Positions 44,189 through 55,928 of a DNA stretch of 64,000 bases are shown piece by piece. Where the stretch lies: the NCBI GenBank assembly GCA_022495995.1, contig JAFEMH010002591.1, positions 227,501-291,500 of the forward strand. Direction: 5' to 3'. Numbering within the stretch: position 1 is the stretch's first letter; the number at the start of each line of letters is the position of its first letter. The notes below the pieces were generated by a model. It saw only the letters and a list, made by a program, of their open reading frames with translations. It had not been told where the DNA came from and searched no databases. Position numbers and translations under genes: made by a program. This DNA is from Adenophora triphylla var. japonica (Eukaryota > Streptophyta > Magnoliopsida > Asterales > Campanulaceae).

Positions 44189-44378
44189 GAAAAAGAAGGC
44201 TTATCCTTTTCCAACCGTTCTTAGGACTTAAAAGCCATTGATTTCTACTTGAACATAAATAAAATGCTTACACGAGTCCTTTCCTTTCTTCTCCCTCTCC
44301 CCTACCTTCTAAAAAGTCTTTCCTTTCATCCCCTTATCAACCCTATATCACCCTGCGCAGCCTACGGCGAGTCAGTTC
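44189..44378 (+). other. Leader of E2, right part
   Basis: Non-coding end of the leader before gag, CT-rich at 44280-44340. Confidence 0.45.
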
Positions 44379-47172
44379 TTGTTTCGGCCTCCCGGTGCCC
44401 GTTTGGTTCGTGTTCCCGAGGCAGTTGAGGAAATTTCTGAGGATTTGTCTGAGTCTGATTTCGAGATGTCAGGAGGTGAGAATGTTTTCCCTACCCAGTC
44501 TGGAGGTTCAGCTGCTATTGGTCAGCTTGGTATGAATGATGTGTCTATGGAAGAATTGAGGGCTACTCCTGAGGCTGCTTTGACTCGCGAGCGTGAGGCT
44601 TAGCTACTCGTTCAAGCTGCTAAGGTTCGAGAGGAAGAAGCACATGCTAGATATGTGGAGACTATGCGCGCTCGGGGAATTGCTGTGATTCGCCGTGAGG
44701 ATGGCACTTATGAGGAGATTACTGATGCTAACAACACTGACATGGGGGCTGGAAATGTTTCTCTTCCTCCTCAACCCACCTATCATGCTATGCCTCATCC
44801 CCTTACTTACGCTTCTCGCCCTGTCCCCATGCCAGCGAATGAGATGGCCATGAATGCATAAGGCAGGACTCCTCCCCCGGCTTCTCATGTTCAAAGCTAA
44901 GGTGCACCATTGACTTCTCAAAGTGGGTTCAACAGGATTGGTGGACATCAGCTGAATTTTTATGATTTGACTTCATCGCTGGCTCCGAATACCTCTGTGC
45001 CTCCCAGTCAGTTTGGGGTTCAATTCCAGGGTAATTACTCTCAGCCTCAGGAGAATTTTTACCAAAATGGGTTTCAGGATGGACAGTTCCATAGTCAGCA
45101 GCAAGGTTTGGGTGGTAATTTCCGTGGTCCGCAGCAGCAGGTGGGGTTACAGTATTAAAGTAGTCAATACCGTTTGTCGGGCAATCAAATTACTCAAGAT
45201 GGTTTTCCAGAGTATTCTTACAGTCAACCTCAGTTCCAAGGGGGGTTTTTCGGGTTTCTCTCAGCCAATGATGAGTCAGGGTTTCTCTCCGCTCACGCAG
45301 CATTTGTATGGTTCAACTCCTTATTCCGCTCCTTGTATGAGTGCCAATGTTCCACCTCAGAGCCAGCTTTCTGCTTTTCAGAATGTGCAGTTTCTGCCGT
45401 TGCCAGGGGTGAGTCAGTTTGGGTATCCATTAGTTCAGAATGGTTCTCAGCAGCCAGGTATTCAGAATATGGTGCAATTCAATGGATATGACCAGTACGG
45501 AAACAAAGTGCTGAGTTCCTTGGGTTTGTTGGACAGCAACCCGAATGTTCCGAGTACCTTTTGTCTTCCGTCAGCTGCTTTGCCTGTCAAGCATGCTTCA
45601 GAAATTCCATTTTTTCAGTCTGCTACTCTGGTGCCTTCTTCAACCATATCTCCTACCGTTCCTCAGCCTACCATCCCTCAGCCTACTAATGTGTAGCCAG
45701 AGTTTGCTGCTTTGTTGGAGCACATGAAGGTTATGCAACAGCAGATTGATAAGCTCACTGTTGGATCCAGTGGACTTAGAGTAGTTGATCCTGGGCAAGT
45801 CAAAGCTCTTCCGCATAAGTTTAAGATGCCGAAAATGGAGTTCAACGGGACCGCTTGCCCGAAGACACATGTTGATACCTATGTAATGACCATGGGAGCT
45901 ATGGGATGTACACCGAAATTTATGGCTTTGCACTTTCACTTGACACTCAAGGGTCCAGCTTTGACTTGGTTCCTTGCACTCAAACAGGAGGCTAGATCTA
46001 CGTGGAGCCAAATAACCGAAGTTTTCTTGGAGAAGTATCGTGGGAATTTGGAGTGGCGTACAACTAGGGATGATCTAGTTGGGACGATCCAAAAAAGTGA
46101 TGAGTCTATCACGAATTTTTATAAAAGATGGAATGCCAAGTTGAACGAGCTATCTGAGCCGATTCCACTACAGTATCAAAAGGATATATTTCTCTCATGT
46201 GTGAAGCCAGTTTTGCGAGAAGCTATTGGAAATGGGTGGTATCTAGATTTGAGGGAAATGGTCGGGATAGGAGCCCGCAGTGAAAATCGAATCTTTAACC
46301 TCGCTCCAACTGCCAATGCTAGTAGTGGTGGTGGTGGTTATCGCTACAGAGCAGCTAATCCAGTTTCTTCCATGGTTCCGAAAGGGAAGGAAATTACCAA
46401 AGACAATAATGTGAACAATCTGCAAGGCAATGGAGGCAATAACAATGGGAAATTTCAACCGTGTCAACAGCAACAGAAGTTTGATGATTTGGGAATGTCT
46501 ACCGAGGAAGTGTTTAATGGCTTAATCCGTACTGGGATGATAAAACCGCTTGACAACTACAGTCCTGCTAATCCCAACCCAAACCTCGACAAGAACAAGT
46601 ATTGCAGATTCCATCAGTATTCGAGTCACACTACCAACAGTTGCATCACCCTGAAGAGGATTATCCAGGCTTTGGTTGATGATAAAAAGATCGAGAAGGC
46701 TCCATGTCCTAATACCATCAACAATCCTCTGCCCAACAATGGAGTGAACATGATTGAGTTTGCCAATGATGGTTTTGTGAACATGATTGAGTTTGCCAAT
46801 GATGGTTTTGTGAATATGCTAGAGTTTGGTGAGTCAGTTGATATAGGCTGTAAGCTCAATGAGCCAACTGTTGATTGTAAGTCCGAGGATGTCACTCTTG
46901 ATGTAACAGGTGTTGCTAAGGAAATGAAGGACAATTTCTGTTATGTTTTGTATCTTGATGATTTGCGTGAGTTGAATGATTCTGTTGATTATGATGAGTA
47001 TGAAGAGAAATTGTTTATCAATGCCATTTCCTCTGCAGCTTCAAAAGCTTCTCCACTCTCTTTGGAAGAGCTCAAGGTGGCAGCTAGTTTGGAAGCACCT
47101 TTGTCAGTCAATCAGATAAGGCAAGCAGCATGGCCTTACAGAACTCGTTCGGCTCCATATGACATTAGCTGA
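44379..47172 (+). pseudogene. gag: Gag of E2 (five stops, one frameshift)
   Basis: Large capsid precursor. The N-terminal part (44379-45700) is Gln/Ser/Pro-rich, with stops at 44601, 44859, 44898, 45156 and 45694. All are TAA or TAG in a Gln-rich context. A frameshift lies near 45240. The capsid domain (about 45800-46290) is clear: FKMPKMEFNGTACPKTHVDT, LKGPALTWFLALKQ and WRTTRDDLVGTIQK. The Cys/His box YCRFHQYSSHTTNSCITLKR lies at about 46600-46660, the Tat-type nucleocapsid motif. It is followed by two exact copies and one near-copy of the 12-residue repeat VNMIEFANDGF. An intact open frame covers 45712-47172. The ATG at 44379 is only the first in the open frame. Confidence 0.85.
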
Positions 47173-48181
47173 GCTTAAGGAAGCTAGCAAAAACTTTGTA
47201 GATGAAGATGCTAAGGAAGTCAATATGCTTACCAGGTCAGGTAAAATGTTGGGTACAGATAGTGCTAGACTGTCTGGAAAAGATAAGGGAGTTGCAGTTC
47301 CAGATCCTCAAGTTTCGCAAAATTCGTACAGATTGGTTGGAGAGGAATTACTTGAGGATGATCCAATTTTGACTCAGTTAAAAAAAACTCAAGCAAACAT
47401 TTCTTTGTGGTCGCTGCTCACCTCGTCTTACCCTCATAATCTTAAGATGGAAGAAGCGCTGTCTAAAACCAGGGTGTATGTGAACGCAACCCCAGATGAA
47501 GCTTGTCAGTTAATCGGGACCGCGCAGTATGGAAATATTATTACTTTCACGGAACTTGATCTGCCTCCTTTTGGATCGAAGCATAATGAGTCGTTACATA
47601 TTACTGTGTCATTAGAAGGACGTCGGATTCCTCATGTATTGGTGGATAACGGGTCATCAATGAATGTGCTACCCTCTAAAATGATGAGTATGCTGGATAT
47701 TGATGCAACAAGTTTGAAGCCTTCCAATCAGACCATTAAAGCCTACGACTCTACTTCTAGGGTTGTCTTGGGCGTGGCTACTCTGAATTTGACCTTTGGC
47801 GGAAAGGACATGGTCGGGGAGTTTTAAGTGATTGACATCCCGATTACTTTCTCAGCTCTGTTGGGCAGGCCGTGGATCCATGATATTGGGGGAGTAGCTT
47901 CTACATTACATCAGTGCGTTAAGTTTGTTCAAGACGGGGTGCTAACTACCATATATGGAGACATCGTCACTGTTGAAGGAGCCAGTCCCAGCACAATGCC
48001 AGTTATGGAGATCAAGATGGATCAGGACAATCTTATGCTTAGTGGTTTACGATATGTGTTAACTGAGGAAGACAAAGCCTATGACAAAGCTGAGGCTCTC
48101 AAAGTACGAGTGGCTCTAGCTGCTGGAAAGAAGTACAAGAAGCCAGATATGCGTCCCTACAGCTTATCTTTGAATAAATAG
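47159..48181 (+). pseudogene. pol: Protease region of E2
   Basis: In a frame shifted from gag by an apparent small indel at about 47160. NIITFTELDLPPFG leads to the aspartic protease active site VLVDNGSSMNVLPSKMM (about 47636-47690), with Asp-Asn-Gly. A TAA at 47825-47827 stands where the E1 copy has a CAA glutamine in [10 protein letters not shown], a single C-to-T change. The frame then continues through [13 protein letters not shown] to a TAG at 48179-48181. It would process the Gag-Pol polyprotein. Confidence 0.85.
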
Positions 48182-50194
48182 TTTGTCAAAGAAAGTGGCG
48201 AGAAGTTTACATGTCCAGAGATGAGATTGAAGCAATTGAAAGAGCGAGTTGATGTCATGAAGAGTCTTACCTCCAATCAGGATCCCCTTCATGAGATGTT
48301 TGTCAGCATGCCAAGTAGGCCAGGCACAGTTGCTACTTATGAGCACAATTACCATTTCTGGGGACCGGACTGGGTTAATCAGTTTGAGAAGCTTTCTCTG
48401 GATGAGCCGATGATTGGAAAGATTCGCGGTGCTGCTCCCGTGGATGTGGGCGATGGCTTAGCAAACTTGTTTGGAGCTCTAGAGCTGTCAGAATCTGAAG
48501 CAGTCGAGGTGCTAGTGAAGAAAAATGTTGTTGCTAAGGACTCATTTGACCTGATTGATTTTTCCTCTGAGGATGAGACTGTGGCCGTGATTGAATTTGA
48601 AGGTGAGGCAGTGGTTGACCCACATACTTTTGTGACAACTACAGAGATGCCCTTGAAGAACTGGACTTCTTTCAAAGGACCCATCGCCAGCAAGGAGACT
48701 ATGATCGAGAAGCTAGGACTGACACCTTGCCCCGACTCTTCTGTGTCAAAATTTACCCCTGCTATCTTGAGTCAGTCCTCTGAGTCTCTTGTGATTGAGT
48801 TTGAGTCTAATGATAGGTCCGATGTCCTCACGACTGAAGATCATCGTCGTGTTGTTGATGTTGTATTTCCTTTCGCTCTTAATGAAATAATTGATCTTTC
48901 TGAGTATCCCCTAATTGCCAATTTAATGATTGAGCACTTAGCTAAAAATGAGCATAAAGACTTAAAAATCATCAAGCAAGATTCAATCGAAGATAATGCA
49001 GACACATTAGATGAACAATTCTTAAATGACAATTCAAAGCAGGTTATTGATCGAGAGGAAAGCCGGGCCCAAGCTGCCGATGAGGTATTAACTACGGTGA
49101 ATTTAGGAACAGCCGAGGAGCCCAAAGAGACACAAATTGGTAGTTTCTTCTCCGGATCCGAGCGCGATGCCCTTGTTGAGTTGCTCAAGGAATTTGTGGA
49201 TGTTTTTGCTTGGTCCTATAAGGATATGTCGGGACTGGATACGTCTATTGTGGAGCACTGGATACCATTGGATGCAGACGCTAAGCCTGTCAAACAAAAG
49301 CTGCGACGGAGTAAGCCCGAGTGGTCTTTGCAAGTTAAAGAGGAAATCGAGAAACTCCTGCGAGTAGGCTTCATTAAGGTGATTAAATATCCGACTTGGC
49401 TCGCGAATATCGTGTCAGTCACCAAATCAAATGGAAAAGTTCGTGTTTGTGTGAATTTCCGAGATCTTAACAAAGCTAGTCCCAAGGATGATTTCCCTCT
49501 ACCAAACATAGACATGCTCGTGGACGCAATTGCAAATTATGAAGTCAAGTCTTTTGTTGATGGTTTCGCCGGGTATAATCAGATTAAGATGGCTGAGGTG
49601 GATCAAGAAAAGACGGCGTTTACCACTCTGTGGGGTACTTATTGTTATACAGTGATGCCGTTCGGGTTGAAAAATGCTGGGGCTACTTACCAAAGAGCTG
49701 TTACCACTCTTTTTCATGATATGATCCACAAAGAGATTGAAGTATATGTCGACGACATGATCATCCATTCCAAGGGATCAGATGGACAACATTTCGTTGA
49801 TCTGAGAAAGTTCTTCAACAGATTGCGAGAGCATTCCATGAGGTTGAACCCGACCAAGTGCACCTTTGGAGTTGTCCGGGGAAAAGTCCTAGGATATATG
49901 GTCATCAAGCGTGGTATTGAGCCTGACCTGAGAAAGATCAAAGCCATCATTGAGATGAAGCTGCCTAGAACTGTGTCCGAGGTGAAAGGTTTTATGGGCC
50001 GTTTGCAATACATCAGTCGGTTTGTTAATCAATTGACCTCAATGTGTGAGCCAATATTCAAGTTGTTGAAAAAGAATAAAGAAGTGGTTTGGAATGAAGA
50101 GTGTCAAATAGCCTTCGAAAGAATTAAAGCCTATCTTGTCAATCCCCCATCCTATGTCCACCGCACGGGAGTAAGCCTTTGCTTTAATACTTGA
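48182..50194 (+). pseudogene. pol: PR-RT linker and reverse transcriptase of E2
   Basis: A long open frame from 48221 in phase with the protease, 657 residues. Residues 1-330 are an acidic linker of unknown role, also present in E1. The RT runs from about residue 340: VKQKLRRSKPEWSLQVKEEI, NGKVRVCVNFRDLNKASPKD, FVDGFAGYNQIKM, FGLKNAGATYQRA and an intact YVDDMIIHSKGSD box. The thumb and connection (GFMGRLQYISRFVNQLTSMC) follow. All core RT residues are present. The frame breaks near 50160 by a small indel just before the first RNase H. Confidence 0.9.
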
Positions 50195-51057
50195 CAGTAA
50201 CAGATACAGCCGTTGGAGCTATGCTAGCACAAGAAAAGAAGGACTCGAGAGTAGAGAATGCAATCTACTTTGTCAGTCGTAAGCTCCAAGGAAGCGAATT
50301 GAACTATTCCGCTCTAGAGAAGACATGTACAACCTTGGTTTGGGTTGTTGGAAAGTTGAAGCATTATATGCTGTCTCATACGGTACATCTAGTCTCTAAA
50401 ATGGACCCGATCAAGTATTTATTTCAAAGTAACAGAGGCAATATATCCACAAGGCTCGCCAAGTGGACATTCTTTCTAGCGGAATTTGATATCAAGTATA
50501 TGACTCGAAAAGCAATCAAAGGGCAGGCTTAAGCTGATTAGTTGGCAGACTCCCCTAGTACAGAAGTTCGTGGACCAGATCTTCAATTTCCCGATGAAGG
50601 AATTTTTATGGTGGAAAATGGGAATCGATGGCAACTATTCTTCGATGGTTCGACAAACAAGAAGGGTAATGGTATTGGCATGGTTTTGGTAGATCCGAAC
50701 GATATGCACACTCCTATCGCCATCAAATTGAACTTTTCAGTTACCAACAATGTGGCCGAGTATGAAGCTTGTATAGCTGGTCTTGAGGCTGCTCTCGAAC
50801 GAAATATTAGTGAGCTAGAAGTGTTTGGTGATTCTCAGCTAATAATCAACCAAGTTTCCAACAAGTGGAAGACGGTGGATCCTTGTCTCCAGAAGTACCA
50901 TTCTTACATGGAAGAGCTCATTAGTCAGTTTAAAGAAGTGACATTACAGTTCTTGCCACGGGATAAGAACAGGTTTGCTGATGCATTGGCTACCTTGGCT
51001 TCTTTGGTGGAAATATCGGAGGGTAAATCGATTAAGCCATTCAGTGTCAGAAGATGA
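50191..51057 (+). pseudogene. pol: First RNase H and archaeal-like RNase H of E2
   Basis: 50191-50532 encodes the ordinary RNase H (TVTDTAVGAMLAQEKKDS and SRKLQGSELNYSALEK). After TAA (50530) and TAG (50539) in the same frame, 50542-51057 encodes the second, archaeal-like RNase H. Its catalytic positions are WQLFFDGSTNKKG, NNVAEYEACIAGLEAAL, FGDSQLIINQ and NRFADALATLASL, all kept. A TGA at 51055-51057 ends the open stretch. RNase H would remove the RNA strand during reverse transcription. Confidence 0.85.
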
Positions 51058-52383
51058 GAGAATCCGACTTACTGTTGCGAAATTGAGGTTGAAACTGTCA
51101 ATGAGCCTTGGTATAGTCAGATCTTCCAATTTCTAAAGCATGGGGAAGCATCCTTTCCAGTCGATGAAGAGGGTAACTTACAAAAAAGTATCCGAGCTAA
51201 GAGTCTGCAAGCTTTAAGGAGACTATCTGCACAATATGTTATTCTTGGAGATGAATTGTGGAAGAAAAGGGAAGGATGTCCACTATTGCTTTGTATCAGT
51301 AACGAGAAAGCCAAAAGAGTGATGGAAGACGTTCATAATGGTGCCTGCGGACCACATATGAATGCTCGCTCTTTAATGCACAGTATCATCAGATTGGGTT
51401 ACTTCTGGATTACAATGGAGACAGACTGCATCCAGTTTGTGCGGACTTGCGACAAGTGTCAGCGTTTCTCCAACCTGAATCATATACCTCCTCATGACTT
51501 GTATTGTATGACGACTCCCTGGCCTTTTGCAACTTGGGGAATAGATGTCATCGGGAAGATCACTCCGTCAGGAAGCAACGGACACTCGTTCGTTTTGGTT
51601 GCAGTAGACTATTTCACAAAATGGGTTGAGGCTGCGTCTTACAAAGTTCTCACTGCCAAGGAGGTTGCTCATTTCATAAAAGAAAAGATCTTCTGCCGAT
51701 ATGGAGTCCCGAATGAGATTATATCTGATAATGGATCTAACTTTGAAGGAGAGACTGATCAGTTGCTTACAGAATACAGGGTTAAACGCCACAAGTCATC
51801 GCCATATAGACCATAGACCAACGGTGCCGTAGAGGCTGCAAATAAAAACCTCGAAAGAATTATCAAGAAAATGGCTGAACAAGGTCGGGATTGGCCAGAA
51901 AAGCTTCACTTAGCATTGTGGGGCTACCGTACTTCAATTCAGACTGCTACTGGTGAAACTCCATATGCCCTGACTTATGGAATGGAAGCCGTTATGCCTA
52001 TTGAGCTAGAAATTCCGTCTCTCAGAGTTCTGCTTGAAAATGAAGTTAATGAGATTGACTGGCTTTAGAGTCGATACAATGAGCTGGCATTGCTCGACGA
52101 GCGCATAATAAAGGCTATGGATCATTCTCGAGCTTATCAAAAGAGAATGGCTCGTGCATTTGATAAGAAGGTGAAGCCTCGGGACATTAAAATTGGTGAC
52201 TTGGTTCTGAAAATGAAGTCGTCAAAGCAAAACAGTTCTTTGGGCAAGTGGGCACCTGTTTGGGTTGGTCCATTCGTGGTAAAGAAGATCTTCTCCGGAG
52301 GAGCTATGGAATTGACAGATTTGGATGGAAATCCGTTCGTGCACCCGGTCAACGACGACAAGCTGCGACGTTACTACATCTGA
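51058..52383 (+). pseudogene. pol: Integrase of E2 (two internal stops)
   Basis: Same frame as RNase H. The zinc-binding N-domain (about 51300-51470) ends in CDKCQRFSNLNH. The catalytic core (51530-51850) has WGIDVIGK, EIISDNGSNFEG and NGAVEAANK, a complete DDE set. TAG codons at 51814-51816 and 52066-52068 interrupt it. At the first, E1 has a CAA glutamine (YRPQTNG). The C-terminal part (KVKPRDIKIGDLVLK and WVGPFVVKKIFSGGAMEL) ends at the TGA 52381-52383. It would insert element cDNA into chromosomes. Confidence 0.88.
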
Positions 52384-52999
52384 TCGAGTCCTCCCCTCTC
52401 TAAAAAATATAATGAAAAAATAAAAAAATGAAATAAAGATGAATAAAAGGCGCAATAAAATTGTCACAGATGAGACTGAAAACCTCCCAAAAGGCAGTCC
52501 ATGCAAAAAAATAGGGCGCGCCCGGTGCTAAAAGAATATACCCAACTAGACTGAAAACTCAAATAATGGGCGGTTTAGGTAAAAAACAGGGTTGCACCAT
52601 GTCCCTCTTCTATCTTCCCTTTCTCAAACACCAAAATAATAATTAAGTCGAACTACGGATACCTGAGCCCCTTAGTTCTCTTTGTAAAAAGGGGAATGTA
52701 GCCAACCATTTGTGGTTCGGTCTAAAATACAACAAAATCCCAAATCTTGTCAATAAATGGTGCAAAATGTGTCTTGATTATAACTCTAAATCTTTTCACT
52801 ATTCATTACAAGTTAATATACTTTTTGATGAGTTCAAGCACGGTCTGCTCTCGACTCATATAACCTGCTGCGAATAAAAAAGCAATGAAATTTCAAAATC
52901 CTAACATCTATTTGTGTCTGCAGTGGCAACTGGGGGATACTCATGTTTCATAAAGTGCTCTCTTTCTCCAAAAAGTGTCTCCTATATCTCATAAAGTGT
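52384..52999. other. Junction between pol and aORF2 of E2
   Basis: Convergent 3' regions without coding. It contains the two conserved junction blocks in inverted orientation relative to E1: block 2 at 52650-52703 and block 1 at 52825-52843. Confidence 0.65.
52825..52843 (-). promoter_or_regulatory. Conserved junction block 1 (E2)
   Basis: On the minus strand CCGTGCTTGAACTCATCAA, identical to E1 and E3 over these 19 bases, downstream of aORF2. Confidence 0.7.
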
Positions 53000-53778
53000 C
53001 TAGGAACTCGTTCCTGCTCCTGAACTCGAATCTCTACTCTTCCTCTTCTTCGGTCCCCGGGAGGTCTTTGGTCTAGGTATGTCGAAAAGGTCAGTCTGAG
53101 ATCGTCCTGACTCAGGTATGATGTGAGCCGGGGGATCAATCAGTCCAGTCTCTCTCAAAACTGCTCTAGCTCTCTCTCCTATCTCAAGGCTGCTCTCCAT
53201 GCCATCACCTCGGGGTCATCTCTCAAGGCAGCTCTCCGAAGCTCCCGTCTCTCATAATCTGCTGCAATGTCGTCAGTGATGTCATCATGGTTGCTCTTGG
53301 CCTCTGTGTCTCTGAATGTCCGACTGGAAGAATAATCTGCCCAAAAATACTCTCGGCGTTGAGCCTCTATCATCAGCTGTACTGGACCTTGCTGCTCCTC
53401 GTACCATATCAGATACTCGGTGGTCAGAAATGTGATACCTGTAGTCTGACGAAGTAGTGGTCATATCGGAAGAAAGCCCTCTAGAAATGCTCCGCCAAAG
53501 AACTGTGTAGTCTGAGGCTCAGTCATAATCATCGGCATGGTATTAGTCATCAACTGCTCTCTTAAATTCCGAATGGTCTGCTGTGGGTATCCGTACTGTC
53601 TTCTCACTAGAGAAGGAATGCAAAAGGATGATACATGTAGTCCCGGTAGCCGAACAAACACTGACTCGTCCTGAATATCTCTCATGGTCTGCAATCCCCA
53701 TGCCGGAATCCAATAGTACAGGTTCTCGGTCTCATATCGGGTCAACCTCCTGTGCCAACTCTCAGCAGCTGCTGTGAA
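53000..53778 (-). pseudogene. aORF2 of E2 (DUF7745-like, C-terminal part), antisense to pol
   Basis: Reading from 53778 down: LYYWIPAWGLQTMRD and FVRLPGLHVSSFCIPSLVRR align with E1's IRWWVPHWGIETRR and VRVPGLSWSSFYIPSLVSR. This is followed by a charged region (ERRELRRAALRDD) and the basic tail RPKTSRGPKKRKSRD. It ends at 53000-53002. A stop lies at about 53458 and frame changes occur near 53373 and 53190. The N-terminal part is cut off by E3, inserted directly at 53779. Role unknown; the conserved antisense position is the main clue. Confidence 0.72.
53774..53778. repeat. Candidate target duplication of E3 (GTGAA, left copy)
   Basis: Five bases directly before the E3 LTR end TGTGTGCCC. The right copy is outside the window. 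Confidence 0.35.
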
Positions 53779-54479
53779 TGTGTGCCCAAAATTTTGTATT
53801 ATTGGAATTCACGCGAGTTTGAAGACATCCGAGTTATTTGAAAAACGGAGTCGCCACGCCATTTTGATTACCTCAAAACTTTGAAAAAAAGGTTTTATGG
53901 GTTCGGAGGTTAAGTTACCCCTTGGGAAGAACGTTTGGCGTTCACCCAAAGTGCCTTGCCGGAGCAAGTCTCCCTAGATTTCATTAATCGTGTTTGCTTG
54001 CGTGCTTTCTTTGTGTGCATGTGTTTGAAAATAAGGGGGGGAATGTCCCAAGTTGTCTTCCGGACGTACAAACCATTTGTTGGTTGTCGCTCGGGATTCC
54101 TTGGAATTTATGTATTTGGGATTATGATCCCGTCCTCATCTTATGACTTATGATCATCGCATTTTAGACCTCGGGACCCTCGGGACTTGCGTGATCGAGA
54201 GAATGACTCTCTTTTGGGTCAAAGATGAGGTTCTTTAGGAAGGAATGTCCTTAGCCCATCAATCCTACACTTTAAGACGGTCGAGCTCGTATAGAGGCTT
54301 CATACTCATTCTTAAGCGATAATCGGAGATATAGGGTTCAAGGTTATCCTTTTCCTAAAGAAATCATGAACCTTTAATGGAAGGAACGATGCAAAGATGA
54401 GAACTTTTACACCGGTCCGTTCCAAGGTTGGGGGAAAGGGGAAATGCATGATAAAAAAAATGACTCTTTAATGAAAAGA

Positions 54480-54770
54480 TGACATTTTTAGGTTGCAAAT
54501 GATGCTTTTTGATTGAAAGAAATGATCTTTATGCAAATGATGCATAAAGATTTGATTTTTATGCAAATGATGCATTGAAAAAGGGGGTTTTGATGCAAAG
54601 GATGCATTTTTATTGAAAAAGATTGGATCTTTATATGCAAATGATGCATAAAGATGACATTTTTATTGGAAAATAGGGATTTTAGGTGCAAAGGATGCAC
54701 CTTTATGAAAAAGACTACATTTTTATGACAAATGAGGTCTTAATGCATGCAAGGGGGAAAGGGGGTGATA
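54480..54770 (-). repeat. A/T-rich short tandem repeats in the E3 LTR
   Basis: Repeated ATGATGCATAAAGAT, GCAAATGATGCAT and ATTTTTATG motifs in a degenerate ~50-70 bp pattern. Non-coding. Confidence 0.6.
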
Positions 54771-55097
54771 AAGATATGATCTTTATGAGTAAATGCCAAG
54801 TCCCAAGCAAGATATATGAATGCAATGAGCAAGTATATCAATTAAAATGCAAGGTTAGGGCGTGCGAGGTTACCAATCGTTTCCTTCGCTTCTTCGGACG
54901 GAGCTAGGAGGAGAGGTTCTTCTTGGGTCTTCAAGGAGGAGGGAGATGGCTTCTTGAGCTTCTTCTTCACCTTCTTGGACTTCCAGCAGCTCCTTGGGGG
55001 ATCTTCTTCGTATTATGAGAGTATTATGCTTGTTGTTGATGATCAAAATGGGTAGAGGAGGGCTCTATTTATAGGCAGTCTGGATAAGGCTAATGAA

Positions 55098-55138
55098 GCC
55101 GTGCGGCTGCAGGCTCTTTGCAAATGAGGCCGTGCGGG
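55098..55138 (-). promoter_or_regulatory. Paired CCGTGCGG sites in the E3 LTR promoter
   Basis: CCGTGCGG at 55099-55106 and 55130-55137, exactly 31 bp apart, about 25 bp upstream of the minus-strand TATA box. Confidence 0.6.
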
Positions 55139-55373
55139 CTTATCCACAATGACTCAGCATTCTAGAACCATGCAAGGTGGCATTATTCTAGAAGCTTCCC
55201 TCCTAATTAAAACGTGTTTCTTAATTAGGAAGGATTCCCTTCAGACCTTTATTTAATTAAAAGCAGGTTCGGAATGTTTAGGACATTTGGGAAAGATACG
55301 GGAATTACCGGAAAACTTACCGAAATTGCCGAGAAATTTAACCGGAAGGCATGAGCCAGATTGGGGTACTTAC

Positions 55374-55928
55374 GAAGCCCTCGGCAACGTCACTTGCAAG
55401 GCGAGTGGGGTTGTCGATAGAAAAGGATCCGATCTGGCGAATGCCGAGATGGATTAGGTGACCAAGGTGGTCGAGTGGCTGAACCTTTTGGAAGGCTACC
55501 TACGTATCCCGGAGGAATCAAGCCAGGCCGTAGTTCGGAATTAGGATCCGCTGGGGAAGGAAGAAGAGAAACCGGTCTCTTGCTTTGGGAACATAGAAGA
55601 GAAAATGACCTAGGAGGTCAAGCAATTGATCCTGCGGGGACATGCTAGGAGTGACCCCAGGTGGTCGAATATTTGAACTTTTATGAGGGCGCTTTATCAC
55701 CGAGGAGTGACAAAGAAACGGGGTGACCAAAGTGGTCGAATGGCTGAACCTTTTATAAAAGGCTACCTACGTATCCCGGAGGAATCAAGCCTTGATCGTA
55801 GTTCAAGCATCACTAGATAGTTAGGAACGATGTCTAGGATCCTTGAGATTTTGACAATTCGGAGGCTGTCACCTGAAGAAGCTAGAGCTTACGGCACTAT
55901 CTCTTTTATGACGGGGATAGAGGTAACT
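55374..55928 (+). other. 3' untranslated region of E3 with duplicated conserved block
   Basis: A polypurine tract (minus GAGGGCTTC) lies at 55374-55382. A ~270-bp segment is duplicated (about 55440-55540 and 55710-55805), each copy containing GTGACCAA.GTGGTCGA.TGGCTGAACC and the CCTACGTATCCC...CGTAGTTC block (55499-55536 and 55766-55804). No coding. Confidence 0.65.

Larger units (their letters stand above)
22086..53778 (+). mobile_element. Element E2: Tat-type Ty3/gypsy element, split by E1 and truncated at the window by E3
   Basis: The plus-strand element consists of 5' LTR (22086-23563), PBS, leader (to 24642), the E1 insertion (24643-44183), then gag, PR, RT, RH, IN (44189-52383) and an antisense aORF2 fragment up to 53778 where E3 is inserted. 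The two halves are joined by the inference that ACTGC at 24638-24642 and 44184-44188 is the E1 target duplication. Pol is relatively well preserved, with intact YVDDM and DDE motifs. Confidence 0.7.
53779..55373 (-). repeat. 3' LTR of E3 (about 1595 bp)
   Basis: On the minus strand it starts GTAAGTACCCCAATCTGG (first T apparently lost) and ends GGGCACACA. The TATA box CTATAAATAG is at the complement of 55065-55074. Two palindromes, GCCGTGCGGC (55098-55107) and GCCGTGCGGG (55129-55138), lie just upstream of it. A PBS-like TGGCGACTCCG (complement of 53846-53856) lies inside, about 70 bp from the end, as in E1. Confidence 0.78.
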
